Shown piece by piece: positions 25,761 to 34,259 of a stretch of 56,911 nucleotides of DNA. Each line of letters begins with the position of its first letter. Within the stretch, counting starts at the first letter, position 1. The notes under the pieces are model-generated. The model saw nothing but the letters and a program-made list of their open reading frames with translations, had not been told where the DNA came from and made no database searches. The DNA lies in the NCBI GenBank assembly GCA_934670175.1, contig CAKUOX010000011.1, positions 1 to 56,911 on the forward strand, in the 5' to 3' direction. A program made the translations under genes and the position numbers. The stretch is from an uncultured Clostridia bacterium (GTDB lineage Bacteria; Bacillota; Clostridia; Christensenellales; Aristaeellaceae).

Positions 25761-27242
25761 TCAGATGCACAGCGCCATAATGGCCTCGGGCGACACTTCC
25801 TCGCGGCTCAGCTCGCCCACCTTGTTGCCCTCGTGCATGACCAGCACGCGGTCGGACATGCCCACGACCTCCGGAATCTCAGAGGAGATCATGATGACCG
25901 ACTTGCCCGATTTGACCAGCTCGCCAATCAGCGTGTAGATCTCGCTCTTGGCGCCCACGTCGATGCCGCGCGTCGGCTCGTCCAGAATGATGATGTCCGC
26001 ATCCTGCAGCAGCCACTTCGCGATGACGACCTTCTGCTGATTGCCGCCGGAAAGATACTGCACCTCGGTATCCGGCGAAGGCGTGGCGATGGAGAGCTTG
26101 CCGATGTATTCCAGCGCATGCTTGCGCTCTCTGGCACTGCTGACCACTGCGCCCGCGGCAACCGCGTCCAGATTGACCAGGCAGATATTGCGCTCGACCG
26201 TGAGCAGCTGCACCAGTCCCTGGAGCTTTCTGTCCTCGGGCACCAGCGCGAAGCCCTTGCGAATGGCGTCGCGGAAGCTGGAAATGGTCGTCTTTTTGCC
26301 GTTGAGCCAGATCTCGCCGCCGTCCAGCTTGTCGATGCCCAGCACCGCGCGCACCAGCTCCGTGCGCCCCGCGCCGACCAGACCCGCGATGCCCAGGATC
26401 TCGCCCCTGCGCAGACTGAAGGAAATATCGTTGAGCACGCCCTTGCGCACGATGTGCCTGGCCTCAAGCACCACCTCGCCGATGGGCACCTCCGCCTTCG
26501 GGTATTCGTTGACGACCTCGCGGCCGACCATCATCGTGACCAGATCGTGGCGTGTCACGTCCTGCACCGCCATGGTGCGGATGTGTTTGCCGTCGCGCAG
26601 CACGGTCACGTTGTCGGCCAGATCGAAGATCTCGTCCAGTCGATGCGAGATATAGATGATGGTCATGCCCTGCGTGCGCAGGCGTTTGACGGTCTCAAAC
26701 ATGACCTTCTGTTCCTTCTCCGTCAGCGTGGCGGAGGGCTCGTCCATGATCAGCAGGCGGCAGTTGCGGTTGATCGCCTTGCAGATCTCGACCATCTGCT
26801 TCTGCGCCACGGAAAGGTTGGATACGATCTCCTCCACGTTCAGCGAAAGCCCCAGCTGCGTCAGCAGCTTGTCCGCCTCGACCCGCATGCGCTTCCAGTC
26901 GATCAGACCATTTTTATACAGCCACTTGCCCAGGAACACGTTTTCAGCCACGGAAAGCGTTTCGGAAAGCTTGATCTCCTGATGCACCACGCTGATGCCC
27001 GCCGCCTGCGATTCGCTGGGCGTCTTAAAGCAGCTGCGCTTTTTGCCATCGAAGTCGATCTCGCCCTTTTCCGGCTGGTAAATGCCCGCCAGAACCTTGA
27101 TAAGCGTCGATTTGCCCGCGCCGTTTTCGCCCACCAGCGCATGCACCGTGCCGCGCTGAATATTGAAGGAAACGTCATCCAGCGCCTTGACGCCGGGGAA
27201 GCTCTTGCATATTCCCCTCAATTCGAGGATATTATCGCTCAT
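25761..27242 (-). CDS. Sugar ABC importer ATP-binding protein (RbsA/MglA type)
   Basis: The 493-aa protein contains two fused nucleotide-binding domains. The first has Walker A GENGAGKSTLIK, signature LSVAQKQM and Walker B LLIMDEPSATLT; the second has the degenerate GLVGAGRTEL instead of Walker A, signature LSGGNQQK and IIILDEPTRGID. This asymmetric pattern is standard for the CUT2 family. It is translated from ATG 27242 after GGGGGA, 19 bases after the permease gene. Confidence 0.93.
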   Translation of the reverse strand: MSDNILELRGICKSFPGVKALDDVSFNIQRGTVHALVGENGAGKSTLIKVLAGIYQPEKGEIDFDGKKRSCFKTPSESQAAGISVVHQEIKLSETLSVAENVFLGKWLYKNGLIDWKRMRVEADKLLTQLGLSLNVEEIVSNLSVAQKQMVEICKAINRNCRLLIMDEPSATLTEKEQKVMFETVKRLRTQGMTIIYISHRLDEIFDLADNVTVLRDGKHIRTMAVQDVTRHDLVTMMVGREVVNEYPKAEVPIGEVVLEARHIVRKGVLNDISFSLRRGEILGIAGLVGAGRTELVRAVLGIDKLDGGEIWLNGKKTTISSFRDAIRKGFALVPEDRKLQGLVQLLTVERNICLVNLDAVAAGAVVSSARERKHALEYIGKLSIATPSPDTEVQYLSGGNQQKVVIAKWLLQDADIIILDEPTRGIDVGAKSEIYTLIGELVKSGKSVIMISSEIPEVVGMSDRVLVMHEGNKVGELSREEVSPEAIMALCI

Positions 27243-27261
27243 CGTGCTTCAATCCCCCTTA

Positions 27262-28260
27262 TCAGCGCTTGTTGCGCACCACGTCCAGCGCCACGGCGCC
27301 GACCATGACCACGCCCTTGAGCACGTCCTGCACGAAGGGGTTCACGTTCATCATGGTCATGCCGTTGAAGAACAGCGTCAGGAACAGTGCGCCAAACATG
27401 GCCTGAATGATCTTGCCCCTGCCGCCGGCCAGCGAAATGCCGCCCAGGATGCAGGAAATGGTAGAGTCAAATTCGTAGAGGTTGCCGTTGGTCAGCGCCG
27501 CAGAGTCCAGACGGGTCACCAGAATGATGCTGGAGAAGCCGCAGAGGAAGCCCGCGATCGTGTACACCAGGAAGCGATAGAGCTTGACGTTGATGCCGGC
27601 GAAATACGCCGCCTCGCGTCCGCCGCCCATCGCGTACAGGCAGCGGCCGAACTTGGTCTTATTCGTCACAAACATTGCCAGCACGAACAGCGCGATCATG
27701 ATCACGACGCTGATCGGAACGCCGCCCCTGCCGCCAATGAAGCCGCGGCCAAAGAACTGGATGCACTCGGGCATGCCCGGAATCGGCGAAGCGTTGGTGA
27801 TGATCTTGGAGGTGCCCTTGCAGATCATCTGGAAGCCCAGCGTTACAATGAAGCAGGGAATCTTGCAATAGGCGATCAGGAAGCCGTTCGCCGCGCCGAC
27901 AGCCGCGCCGGTCAGCACCGTCGCCACCAGCGCCAGCCAGGGATTCCAGCCGCCAAACTTGATCAGCCACGCCATCACGCAGCTCGTCAGGCAGACGTTC
28001 TGGCCGAGGGAAAGGTCGAATTCGCCGGTAGTCACGATCATCGCCTGTCCGCAGCAAACCACTGCCAGCGTAACCGTCTGATTCAGAATGTTGCGAAGGT
28101 TGTTCCAGGTGAAGAAATACTGCTCGCCAAACATCAGCTGAGAGGCGATCGTGTAGGCCACCACCAGCGCCAGAATGGCGATGATAATGGCGTAATTCTT
28201 CGTAAAGCGCGCCATGCGGTTCTTAAAGCTGTTGTTCCTGGATACTGCTGCCTGACTCAT
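27262..28260 (-). CDS. Sugar ABC importer permease (RbsC type)
   Basis: The 332-aa membrane protein has about eight to ten hydrophobic helices and the CUT2 motifs GEFDLSLGQNVCLTSC (helix 3 region) and LGGISLAGGRGKIIQAMFGAL near the C-terminus. It forms the channel as a homodimer with the RbsA-type ATPase. A 105-base gap without clear structure separates it from the M24 gene upstream. Confidence 0.93.
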   Translation of the reverse strand: MSQAAVSRNNSFKNRMARFTKNYAIIIAILALVVAYTIASQLMFGEQYFFTWNNLRNILNQTVTLAVVCCGQAMIVTTGEFDLSLGQNVCLTSCVMAWLIKFGGWNPWLALVATVLTGAAVGAANGFLIAYCKIPCFIVTLGFQMICKGTSKIITNASPIPGMPECIQFFGRGFIGGRGGVPISVVIMIALFVLAMFVTNKTKFGRCLYAMGGGREAAYFAGINVKLYRFLVYTIAGFLCGFSSIILVTRLDSAALTNGNLYEFDSTISCILGGISLAGGRGKIIQAMFGALFLTLFFNGMTMMNVNPFVQDVLKGVVMVGAVALDVVRNKR

Positions 28261-28365
28261 AGCGATCGATCCTTTCTTGCGCTCGCGCGCCCTTGTTTTA
28301 CCTTCTTATTTATACTGCGGCGACTCAAAGCAGCGTCGCGCAGCAAGCCACATTTTTATTTCCGC

Positions 28366-29709
28366 TCAGTCCACCACACGGCCGACATAGCGCTGAAGGT
28401 TGATGGGCAGCTCGTTGAGCACGTCCACGCGCTCGCCAAATTTGCCCAGCGTCTTTTCCACCAGCACATAATCCATGCCGGGGATGACCACATCGTTCCA
28501 CATATTGCCCACGCCGCGCACCGCCACATCCAGCATGGTCACGATCTGCTCGCCCAGCGGCTCCTCGGAATTGAGGGTGATCGCGCCGTAGAATTCCTGG
28601 CATTCGGTATAGCCGCCGTTGTGCGTGCCGGTATAGGGCTTCTGGCGTACAAGGTCGATCTGCTTGCCCAGACGCCTGCAAACCTCCGGCTCGTGCACCT
28701 TGAAATAATCGCACAGCGCCTGCTCCTGCAGCTTGGCGGGCAGATGCTCGCGGCTGACCCTGCGGTAGGCGTCCAGCCCGACCTGATACGCGCCCTCTAC
28801 AAAGTTGATCCAGAAATGCTGATCCTCGGTGATCGCAGCGGGATCCAGCGTGGCGATCACGGTGCAGCGCTCGCAAGCGGTCAGTCCGTCGCACTTGGGC
28901 GCGACGCCCAGATGCACATAGTCGCCCTCCTTGATCTCGCGGTTGAGCGCCTTGCCGATCAGCGAACGGTTCGCCTCGCCGGAGGTAACCATGATGTCAA
29001 AGCCGAAGCACTCCGCGCCGAGCTGACGGCCGATCAGGTAGCCCCAGGAGGCGACCTCCGTCTCCAGCATGCCCGGTTCCAGCACCGCCAGCATGCCCTC
29101 GAGCATCACGTCGCACATGCGCGCCGCCTGACGGGTCAGCTCCATTTCGCGGTCGGATTTGATGTATTTCTGCTTGTAATAGATTTCCTGCGCATCCACG
29201 ACCCTGCCCTTGCCGATGATGCTCTCAAAGCGCTCGAACACGCTCAGCGGCAGCACCTCGCGCGGCGTGAAGATGCCCATGCTTTCCGGCATCTTGCCGC
29301 AGGCCTCTACCAGCACGTCCTCCACGCGCTCGGCGTCAATGGGATATTCCTCGTCCGCCAGTTTTAGCATCTCGACCTTGTGGATGCCGCAGCCGGAGCG
29401 ATAGGAAAGCTGTTCGGCCACATAGCCGCCCTCCAGCCCCGCCAGCAGGTGAAAGCCGTTTTTGCCCAGCACGCCGGCAATAGGCTCGACGCACACATTT
29501 ACGCAGCCGCCCAGATAGGGCACATCGCCGATATAATGCTCGTCCGAATACACCAGCGCGCAGTCCAGCCCCGCCTTTTCCAGCTGGGCGATCAGCGCCT
29601 GCTGACGGCGATGAAATTCCTCGCCCTCCACGCGCAGCTCTTTGTCAAATTTGGGAGCACGCTCCAGTATTTTCTGAACCTTCTGAGCCTTTTGCATCCA
29701 GGTTTCCAT
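28366..29709 (-). CDS. M24 (creatinase-fold) protein with degraded metal site, 2
   Basis: The 447-aa protein is the first gene of the ROK-controlled run. The C-domain aligns by eye to M24 peptidases: GDYVHLGVAPKCDG at the usual D-x-G position has His for Asp, the TACERC segment replaces SDxTR, the GTHNGG segment keeps the His, and the two final Glu positions fall in LDVAV and PGMDYVLV without clear ligands. Four of five ligands therefore seem lost, more than in the second M24 gene of the operon. It is longer than that paralogue by 55 aa. ATG 29709 follows GGAGGG at ten bases. Confidence 0.8.
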   Translation of the reverse strand: METWMQKAQKVQKILERAPKFDKELRVEGEEFHRRQQALIAQLEKAGLDCALVYSDEHYIGDVPYLGGCVNVCVEPIAGVLGKNGFHLLAGLEGGYVAEQLSYRSGCGIHKVEMLKLADEEYPIDAERVEDVLVEACGKMPESMGIFTPREVLPLSVFERFESIIGKGRVVDAQEIYYKQKYIKSDREMELTRQAARMCDVMLEGMLAVLEPGMLETEVASWGYLIGRQLGAECFGFDIMVTSGEANRSLIGKALNREIKEGDYVHLGVAPKCDGLTACERCTVIATLDPAAITEDQHFWINFVEGAYQVGLDAYRRVSREHLPAKLQEQALCDYFKVHEPEVCRRLGKQIDLVRQKPYTGTHNGGYTECQEFYGAITLNSEEPLGEQIVTMLDVAVRGVGNMWNDVVIPGMDYVLVEKTLGKFGERVDVLNELPINLQRYVGRVVD

Positions 29710-29827
29710 GTGTCCACGCCCTCCTGACCGTCTCCCGGCGCCGCCTCATATTAAGGAAGCGTCAGTTTTAAGCATCTCTCAAAATTTTACATATTTGTCG
29801 GCAATTGTCCAATAATGCCCGAATTAT

Positions 29828-29841
29828 CTATGTTCACATAG
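29828..29841. promoter_or_regulatory. Candidate operator, perfect 6-2-6 palindrome
   Basis: CTATGT-TC-ACATAG is a perfect inverted repeat located about ten bases after the predicted transcription start of the minus-strand operon. This is where a repressor such as the divergently encoded ROK protein would block transcription. Identity of the binding protein is inferred from position. Confidence 0.5.
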
Positions 29842-29856
29842 GCTAACCGTGTAATA

Positions 29857-29885
29857 AGTGTAGCACATATGCCGCGTTTTGTCAA
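29857..29885 (-). promoter_or_regulatory. Promoter of the M24-ABC-M24-M20 operon
   Basis: Perfect TTGACA (29880-29885), 17 bases, then TACACT (29857-29862) on the minus strand. It lies 147 bases upstream of the first M24 gene. Confidence 0.75.
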
Positions 29886-29946
29886 CTCACATGAGAAAAC
29901 ATCCATCAAAGAAAAACCATTGTTAATTATTGTGCAAACCTCACAC

Positions 29947-29990
29947 TTGCATCCTTTTTTGAAATCTGCTATTCTAGTATTATTGTACTA
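29947..29990 (+). promoter_or_regulatory. Promoter of the ROK gene with overlapping inverted repeat
   Basis: TTGCAT (29947-29952), 17 bases, TATTCT (29970-29975). Directly behind, TAGTA-TTATTG-TACTA (29975-29990) is a 5-6-5 inverted repeat covering the expected start site, possibly for autoregulation. Confidence 0.55.
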
Positions 29991-30014
29991 CATTTGAGAT
30001 TCGGGGAATGGGAA

Positions 30015-31232
30015 TTGAAGCTGCTATCAATCGATCAGCATGCCGGTACGCATTCAAACTATCAGCATACCGTCAAGCTGAAAAACCTTAAACGCGCCTT
30101 TGACCTGATCCGCAACGGGCGCTGCGATTCGCGGGCGGCGCTGGCGCGCGAAATGAACCTGAGCGCCACGGCCGTATCCGCGCTGGTGGAGGAGCTGGTG
30201 CGCGCCAACATGGTGCTCGAGGCCGGAGCAACGCACACCGCCGTGCCCGGCCGCCGCGCGATGAAATATGTGCTCAACCGCGCGGGGCATCAGATGGCCG
30301 TTTTTTCGCTGAGCAGTCACGGCGTGCGCTACACGCTGTTCGACCTGAGCTGCAGCATTATCGAACAGCTTACCTTCCCCATTCCCGATCTGAACGGCGC
30401 GGCGCATCCGGGCGAAGTGCTGGCTGACTACATCGAGGACATCCTGCTGCATCGCTCCACCCGCTTTAACGCGCGGCTCGCCATTATGATCGGCCTGAGC
30501 TTCCCCGGCATCTATCTTGAGGACGAACAGATCTTCTTCGTCGAATCCGCCATGAATTTCAGCTTTACCGAGGCGTCCATCCGCGCGCTGGGACAGAAGC
30601 TGGGCATTCCGATGCTGCTGGCCAACGTGACCATGTGCCTCGCCTATGCGGAACAGAAGCGCCTCTATCCCGAATACTGCGATGAAAAGCGCGACCTTCT
30701 GTTTATCAATATCTGCGACGGCGTTGGCGCGGGCATCGTGGTGAACGGCGACATCATGGCCGGCACCTTCAATACTGCCGGCGAAATGGGGCACATGTCC
30801 ATCGATCGCAACGGTCTTCCCTGCCGCTGCGGCAACCGCGGCTGTCTGGAGCGCTATGTCAACCAGAACACGATTCTGAGTCTGGCGGCGGAAGCGCTGC
30901 GCGGCGCGGGCATTTCCCCGCCGGACAGCATCGAGGGGCTCACGCCGCACATTTCACTGCCCTGCATGGCGGGCGTGCTGGATGATGTGGCGCAGAAGCT
31001 GACCTTCGGCATCTTTTCGATGATGTGCGCCACGGGTATCCGGCGCATCGTGCTGGGCGGCGGCATCGAAGCGCTGGGCAGCGAGCTGCTCGTTCGTCTG
31101 CGCAAAATGATCTCCCAGCGGCGTATCCTGGCGGAGCGCCTGCAGCTGGACTACGCGCTGACCCTGCCCTCGGAGGACAGCCTGGGACTGGCGATGTATT
31201 ATCTGGATAAGGCCTTCAACGTCACGATCTGA
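30015..31232 (+). CDS. ROK-family transcriptional repressor, cluster 1
   Basis: The protein is about 405 aa: an N-terminal winged helix (SRAALAREMNLSATAVSALVEE as recognition region, residues about 40-65), then the actin-like ROK sugar-sensing domain with the zinc motif CRCGNRGCLE and the EMGHMSID segment before it. ROK repressors release DNA on binding a sugar or sugar phosphate. The start is unclear: TTG at 30015 has GGGGAA six bases upstream, while TTG at 29994 gives 412 aa. It is divergent from the M24-ABC-M24-M20 operon and is its most likely regulator; the effector should be that operon's substrate or an intermediate. Confidence 0.88.
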   Translation: MKLLSIDQHAGTHSNYQHTVKLKNLKRAFDLIRNGRCDSRAALAREMNLSATAVSALVEELVRANMVLEAGATHTAVPGRRAMKYVLNRAGHQMAVFSLSSHGVRYTLFDLSCSIIEQLTFPIPDLNGAAHPGEVLADYIEDILLHRSTRFNARLAIMIGLSFPGIYLEDEQIFFVESAMNFSFTEASIRALGQKLGIPMLLANVTMCLAYAEQKRLYPEYCDEKRDLLFINICDGVGAGIVVNGDIMAGTFNTAGEMGHMSIDRNGLPCRCGNRGCLERYVNQNTILSLAAEALRGAGISPPDSIEGLTPHISLPCMAGVLDDVAQKLTFGIFSMMCATGIRRIVLGGGIEALGSELLVRLRKMISQRRILAERLQLDYALTLPSEDSLGLAMYYLDKAFNVTI

Positions 31233-31241
31233 ATATATTTC

Positions 31242-31290
31242 AAGCGCCTGTTTTTCCGCATAAAGCCGGAAAAACAGGCGCTTTATTGCT
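31242..31290 (+). terminator. Terminator of the ROK gene
   Basis: AAGCGCCTGTTTTTCCG (31242-31258) pairs perfectly with CGGAAAAACAGGCGCTT (31267-31283), followed by TATTGCTTTATT. With its A-rich left flank it may also serve the convergent MATE gene. Confidence 0.9.
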
Positions 31291-31349
31291 TTATTAAAGT
31301 ACAGCAATCGCAAAAACGCACCAATGCTTTACGGGTCGACGCATTGCCT

Positions 31350-32741
31350 CTACGCCAGCTGGCGCTCGGCCTCCGGATCCACCGGATAGCGCTTCAGCCA
31401 CACGAAATAGCAGATCAGATGCGTGCAGCCGGTCAGCAGCCACGACGCCGGATAGGAATAATACAGCATTTCGAGTGTGTTGTTCAGCGGCAGTATCAGA
31501 TAGATCCACATGATGCGGAACGCGCACGCGCCCAGCAGCGACACGACCATTGGCAGCACCGACGCACCCATGCCGCGCAGCGTACCGCAGAGCGTGTCCA
31601 TAATACCGCAGATGAAATAGGTGGTGCCGTATATGATGAAGCGCCGCATGCCCGCCGCAATGACCTCCGGATCCGTCGAATAGATGCTGAACAGCTGCGG
31701 CATGAACAGATAGCCGAACGCGCCCAGCGCAATGCCCACGAGCGTGACCAGCGTGACGCAGGCGCCGGCGGATCTGCGAATGCGGCTGTACTTGCCCGCA
31801 CCGATGTTGGTGCTGACAAAGGTGATCGCCGCCTGATAGAAGGAGTTCATGGCGGCATAGATAAAGCCCTCCAGGTTCAGCGACGCCGAATTGCCCGCCA
31901 CCACAATCGCACCGTAGGTGTTGACCGTGGACTGAATCAGTACGTTTGAAATGGAAAAGCACATGCCCTGAAAGCCCGCCGGAAGTCCGACGCGCAGCAT
32001 AGCCGACAGCCGCTGCGGATAAATGTGCAGCTTGCGCAGATCCAGGTGCACGAAGCCCTCCGAGCGCATCAGGCAGATAACCACCAGCACGGCGGAGATC
32101 ATCTGTGAAATGATGGTCGCCAACGCCACGCCCGCGACGCCCATGCCGAAAACGATCACGAAGAACAGGTTCAAAACCACGTTTATCACGCCGGCGATGC
32201 CCAGGAAAATCAGCGGCCGCCGCGTGTCCCCCACCGAGCGCAGCAGCGCCGCGCCGAAGTTATAGAGAATGTTGACGGGCATGCCCAGGAAATAAATGCG
32301 TATGTACTGCGTGGCCAGCGGCAATACGTCCTCCGGAGAACCCATCCATTCCAGGAAGGTCCTGCCGAAGGTAAAGCCCACCGCACCCGCGATCACACCG
32401 CCGACCAGGCTGACCAGAACGGAGGTATGCACCGTTTCCTGCATGCCGCGATAATCGTTTGCGCCGTAGCACTTGGCGGCAACCACGTTCGCACCAATCG
32501 AGAGCCCCAGAAACAGGTTGAAGATCAGGTTGATGAGCGCACCCGTAGAGCCCACCGCCGCCAGCGCCTCCTTGCCCGTGAAGCGCCCCACCACGATGAC
32601 GTCCGCCGCGTTAAACAGCAGCTGCAGGATGCTGGTAAACATCAGCGGCACCGCGAACGCCGCCACGCGGGGAATCAGTTTGCCGTGGGTCATATCCAGT
32701 TCATAACCGCGTTTCTGCCTGTGCAAGTCGACCGCCTCCAT
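31350..32741 (-). CDS. MATE-family multidrug/cation exporter
   Basis: A 463-aa membrane protein with twelve predicted helices in two homologous halves, of the NorM/DinF-like group common in Firmicutes. It would export cationic compounds with sodium or proton exchange. Typical segments are AADVIVVGRFTGKEALAAVG in helix 1-2 and GAALLRSVGDTRRPL in the first half. The ATG at 32741 has no ribosome site in front of it and itself contains GGAGG; TTG five codons later (32726) or ATG at 32693 may be the true start. A TATAAT at about 32771-32776 (minus strand) lies just upstream. Confidence 0.9.
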   Translation of the reverse strand: MEAVDLHRQKRGYELDMTHGKLIPRVAAFAVPLMFTSILQLLFNAADVIVVGRFTGKEALAAVGSTGALINLIFNLFLGLSIGANVVAAKCYGANDYRGMQETVHTSVLVSLVGGVIAGAVGFTFGRTFLEWMGSPEDVLPLATQYIRIYFLGMPVNILYNFGAALLRSVGDTRRPLIFLGIAGVINVVLNLFFVIVFGMGVAGVALATIISQMISAVLVVICLMRSEGFVHLDLRKLHIYPQRLSAMLRVGLPAGFQGMCFSISNVLIQSTVNTYGAIVVAGNSASLNLEGFIYAAMNSFYQAAITFVSTNIGAGKYSRIRRSAGACVTLVTLVGIALGAFGYLFMPQLFSIYSTDPEVIAAGMRRFIIYGTTYFICGIMDTLCGTLRGMGASVLPMVVSLLGACAFRIMWIYLILPLNNTLEMLYYSYPASWLLTGCTHLICYFVWLKRYPVDPEAERQLA

Positions 32742-32770
32742 ATCATGATGGTAATTTGCTTTCGTTCCAC

Positions 32771-32776
32771 ATTATA
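32771..32776 (-). promoter_or_regulatory. -10 element upstream of the MATE gene
   Basis: A perfect TATAAT on the minus strand, about 30 bases before the MATE start codon. The -35 position (CGCCAG region) is poor, so the assignment rests on the -10 and its location. Confidence 0.4.
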
Positions 32777-32924
32777 GCGCCCGAATATGAAAACTGGCGG
32801 TGCTTTTGCCGCTTTTGCAGAATTTAACCCATTTGCACGTTTGAATGCAGTATGTATACGCTCCGTTGTATGCTTCGGTGACGGAGCGCGCCCTCGGCGT
32901 GAATGCAGCGCGGCAGGCCGAGCC

Positions 32925-33149
32925 AAGTGTGTTTGTAATGTGATACCGCCCCCGCGCAGATTTCCGCGCACAGTGATGCGGCATGTGTGCAAAATTCACC
33001 GCCATGCGTATTTGCTATCTGATAACCCGCCGCACACAGAGATGCAGCATACGGTCTGCGCACAAAGTTGCTGCCTTGCGTATTTGTAATGCGATAACAC
33101 CCCACATTGACCGATGCGCACAGCGATGCGGCATGCGCATAAAGCTGCC
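32925..33149. repeat. Three degenerate direct repeats of 72-79 bp in a non-coding region
   Basis: Units at 32925-33003, 33004-33075 and 33076-33149 share a G(T/C)GT(A/T)TTTG(T/C)(A/T)AT(G/C)(T/C)GATA start, a GCGCACAG-GATGCGGCAT core and an AAA-(T)T-C-GCC end. In units one and three the core forms a hairpin (GCGCACA/TGTGTGC and ATGCGCA/TGCGCAT). The 640 bases between the MATE gene and the amino-acid ABC operon hold nothing else recognisable: short frames here have no ribosome site, and the translated repeat looks like an artefact. Confidence 0.65.
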
Positions 33150-33383
33150 GGATGATCTGTGCGGTGCAAGCGTGGTCCCGCTCATCGCCGCAGAAATATG
33201 GAAAACGATTCTATGCGCCGCACATCCGCCGTCCATTCCCCGCGCCATTTCAAATTTAAGCAAATTTAATTCAAAGTATTTCGTTTTATGCTTTTAGTTT
33301 ACCATGCTAAAGTGCTAAACTGCTATCACACCAAGCAAAAACGACCGCGCCGCACCGGCGCAGAAAATGAGGAGGAAATTCAA

Positions 33384-34157
33384 ATGAAAAAGATCGCTGC
33401 GATGCTGCTGGTTCTCACCCTGATCTGCTCCGCCGCCTGCATGGCCGAGAGCGTGACCTTCAAGATGGGCTTCGATGCAGAATACCCGCCCTACACCTAC
33501 ATGGGCGACGATGGCGAATATACCGGTTTCGATATTGAAATGTGCCAGGGCGTATGCGAGATCCTGGGCTGGGATCTGGAGCTTGTGCCGATCAACTGGG
33601 ACACCAAGCTGATCACGCTGAATGCGGGCGAGATCGACTGCATCTGGTCCGGACTGACGATCGACGTGATCGACCCCGAGGCCTATACGCTCTCGATGGC
33701 GTATTCCGATAATTCGCAGGTGATCCTGACCAAGGCCGACAGCGGCATCGCCACGCTGGCAGACCTGGCGGGCAAGATCGTAGGCGTGCAGCTGGGCACC
33801 TCCGCAGATCTGATGCTGCAGAACGATCAGGCCGAGCTGGCCGCGACCTTCGGCGACCTTCAGCGCTTTGAAAACTACAACGTGTGCTTCACGGAGCTGA
33901 TGGCCGGTTCCATCGACGCCGTCGCCATCGACATCGGCGTGGCAGCCAACAAGATCAAGGAATACGGCGACGAATATGTGATTCTCGATGAAAGCATGGC
34001 CTCCGAGCAATACGGCATCTGCTTCCGCAAGGCAGACGCGGAAATGTGCGCTCAGATCGAGGACGCCTACATGCAGCTGGTCGAAAACGGCACCTACAAG
34101 GCGCTGGCTGAAAAGTACGAGCTGGACGAGGGCGCGCTGTGCCTGCTGAACAAATAA
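33384..34157 (+). CDS. Polar amino-acid ABC importer substrate-binding protein
   Basis: The 257-aa protein is an SBP_bac_3 family binding protein. The signal covers residues 1-20 (cleavage near ACMA). The mature domain starts TFKMGFDAEYPPYTYMGDDG, the usual first strand and ligand loop, and has the FDIEMCQGV helix and the DCIWSGLTID segment of the family. Specificity (His, Gln, Cys, Arg) cannot be read by eye. ATG 33384 follows GAGGAGG. It heads the operon SBP-permease-ATPase-racemase. Confidence 0.92.
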   Translation: MKKIAAMLLVLTLICSAACMAESVTFKMGFDAEYPPYTYMGDDGEYTGFDIEMCQGVCEILGWDLELVPINWDTKLITLNAGEIDCIWSGLTIDVIDPEAYTLSMAYSDNSQVILTKADSGIATLADLAGKIVGVQLGTSADLMLQNDQAELAATFGDLQRFENYNVCFTELMAGSIDAVAIDIGVAANKIKEYGDEYVILDESMASEQYGICFRKADAEMCAQIEDAYMQLVENGTYKALAEKYELDEGALCLLNK

Positions 34158-34200
34158 GGCCAAATTCCCGGGAATACGCTGTAAAATTAAACATGTCCGT

Positions 34201-34229
34201 GCGGGGTCGTCGAAGGCGATGACCCCCGC
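34201..34229 (+). other. Stem-loop directly after the amino-acid-binding protein gene
   Basis: GCGGGGTCGTCG (34201-34212) pairs with CGATGACCCCCGC (34217-34229), with one bulged base and the loop AAGG. It lies between the binding-protein stop and the permease ribosome site, with no T-run, so it looks like a message stabiliser or weak attenuator, not a full terminator. Confidence 0.75.
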
Positions 34230-34259
34230 GCCCATGTAAAAAAGGAGCCGACAGATAAA

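Noticed and set aside
32824..33263. Small minus-strand frames with repeated ANTHGG-like peptides
   Set aside because: No ribosome site or start context; the peptide repetition follows from the degenerate DNA repeats.
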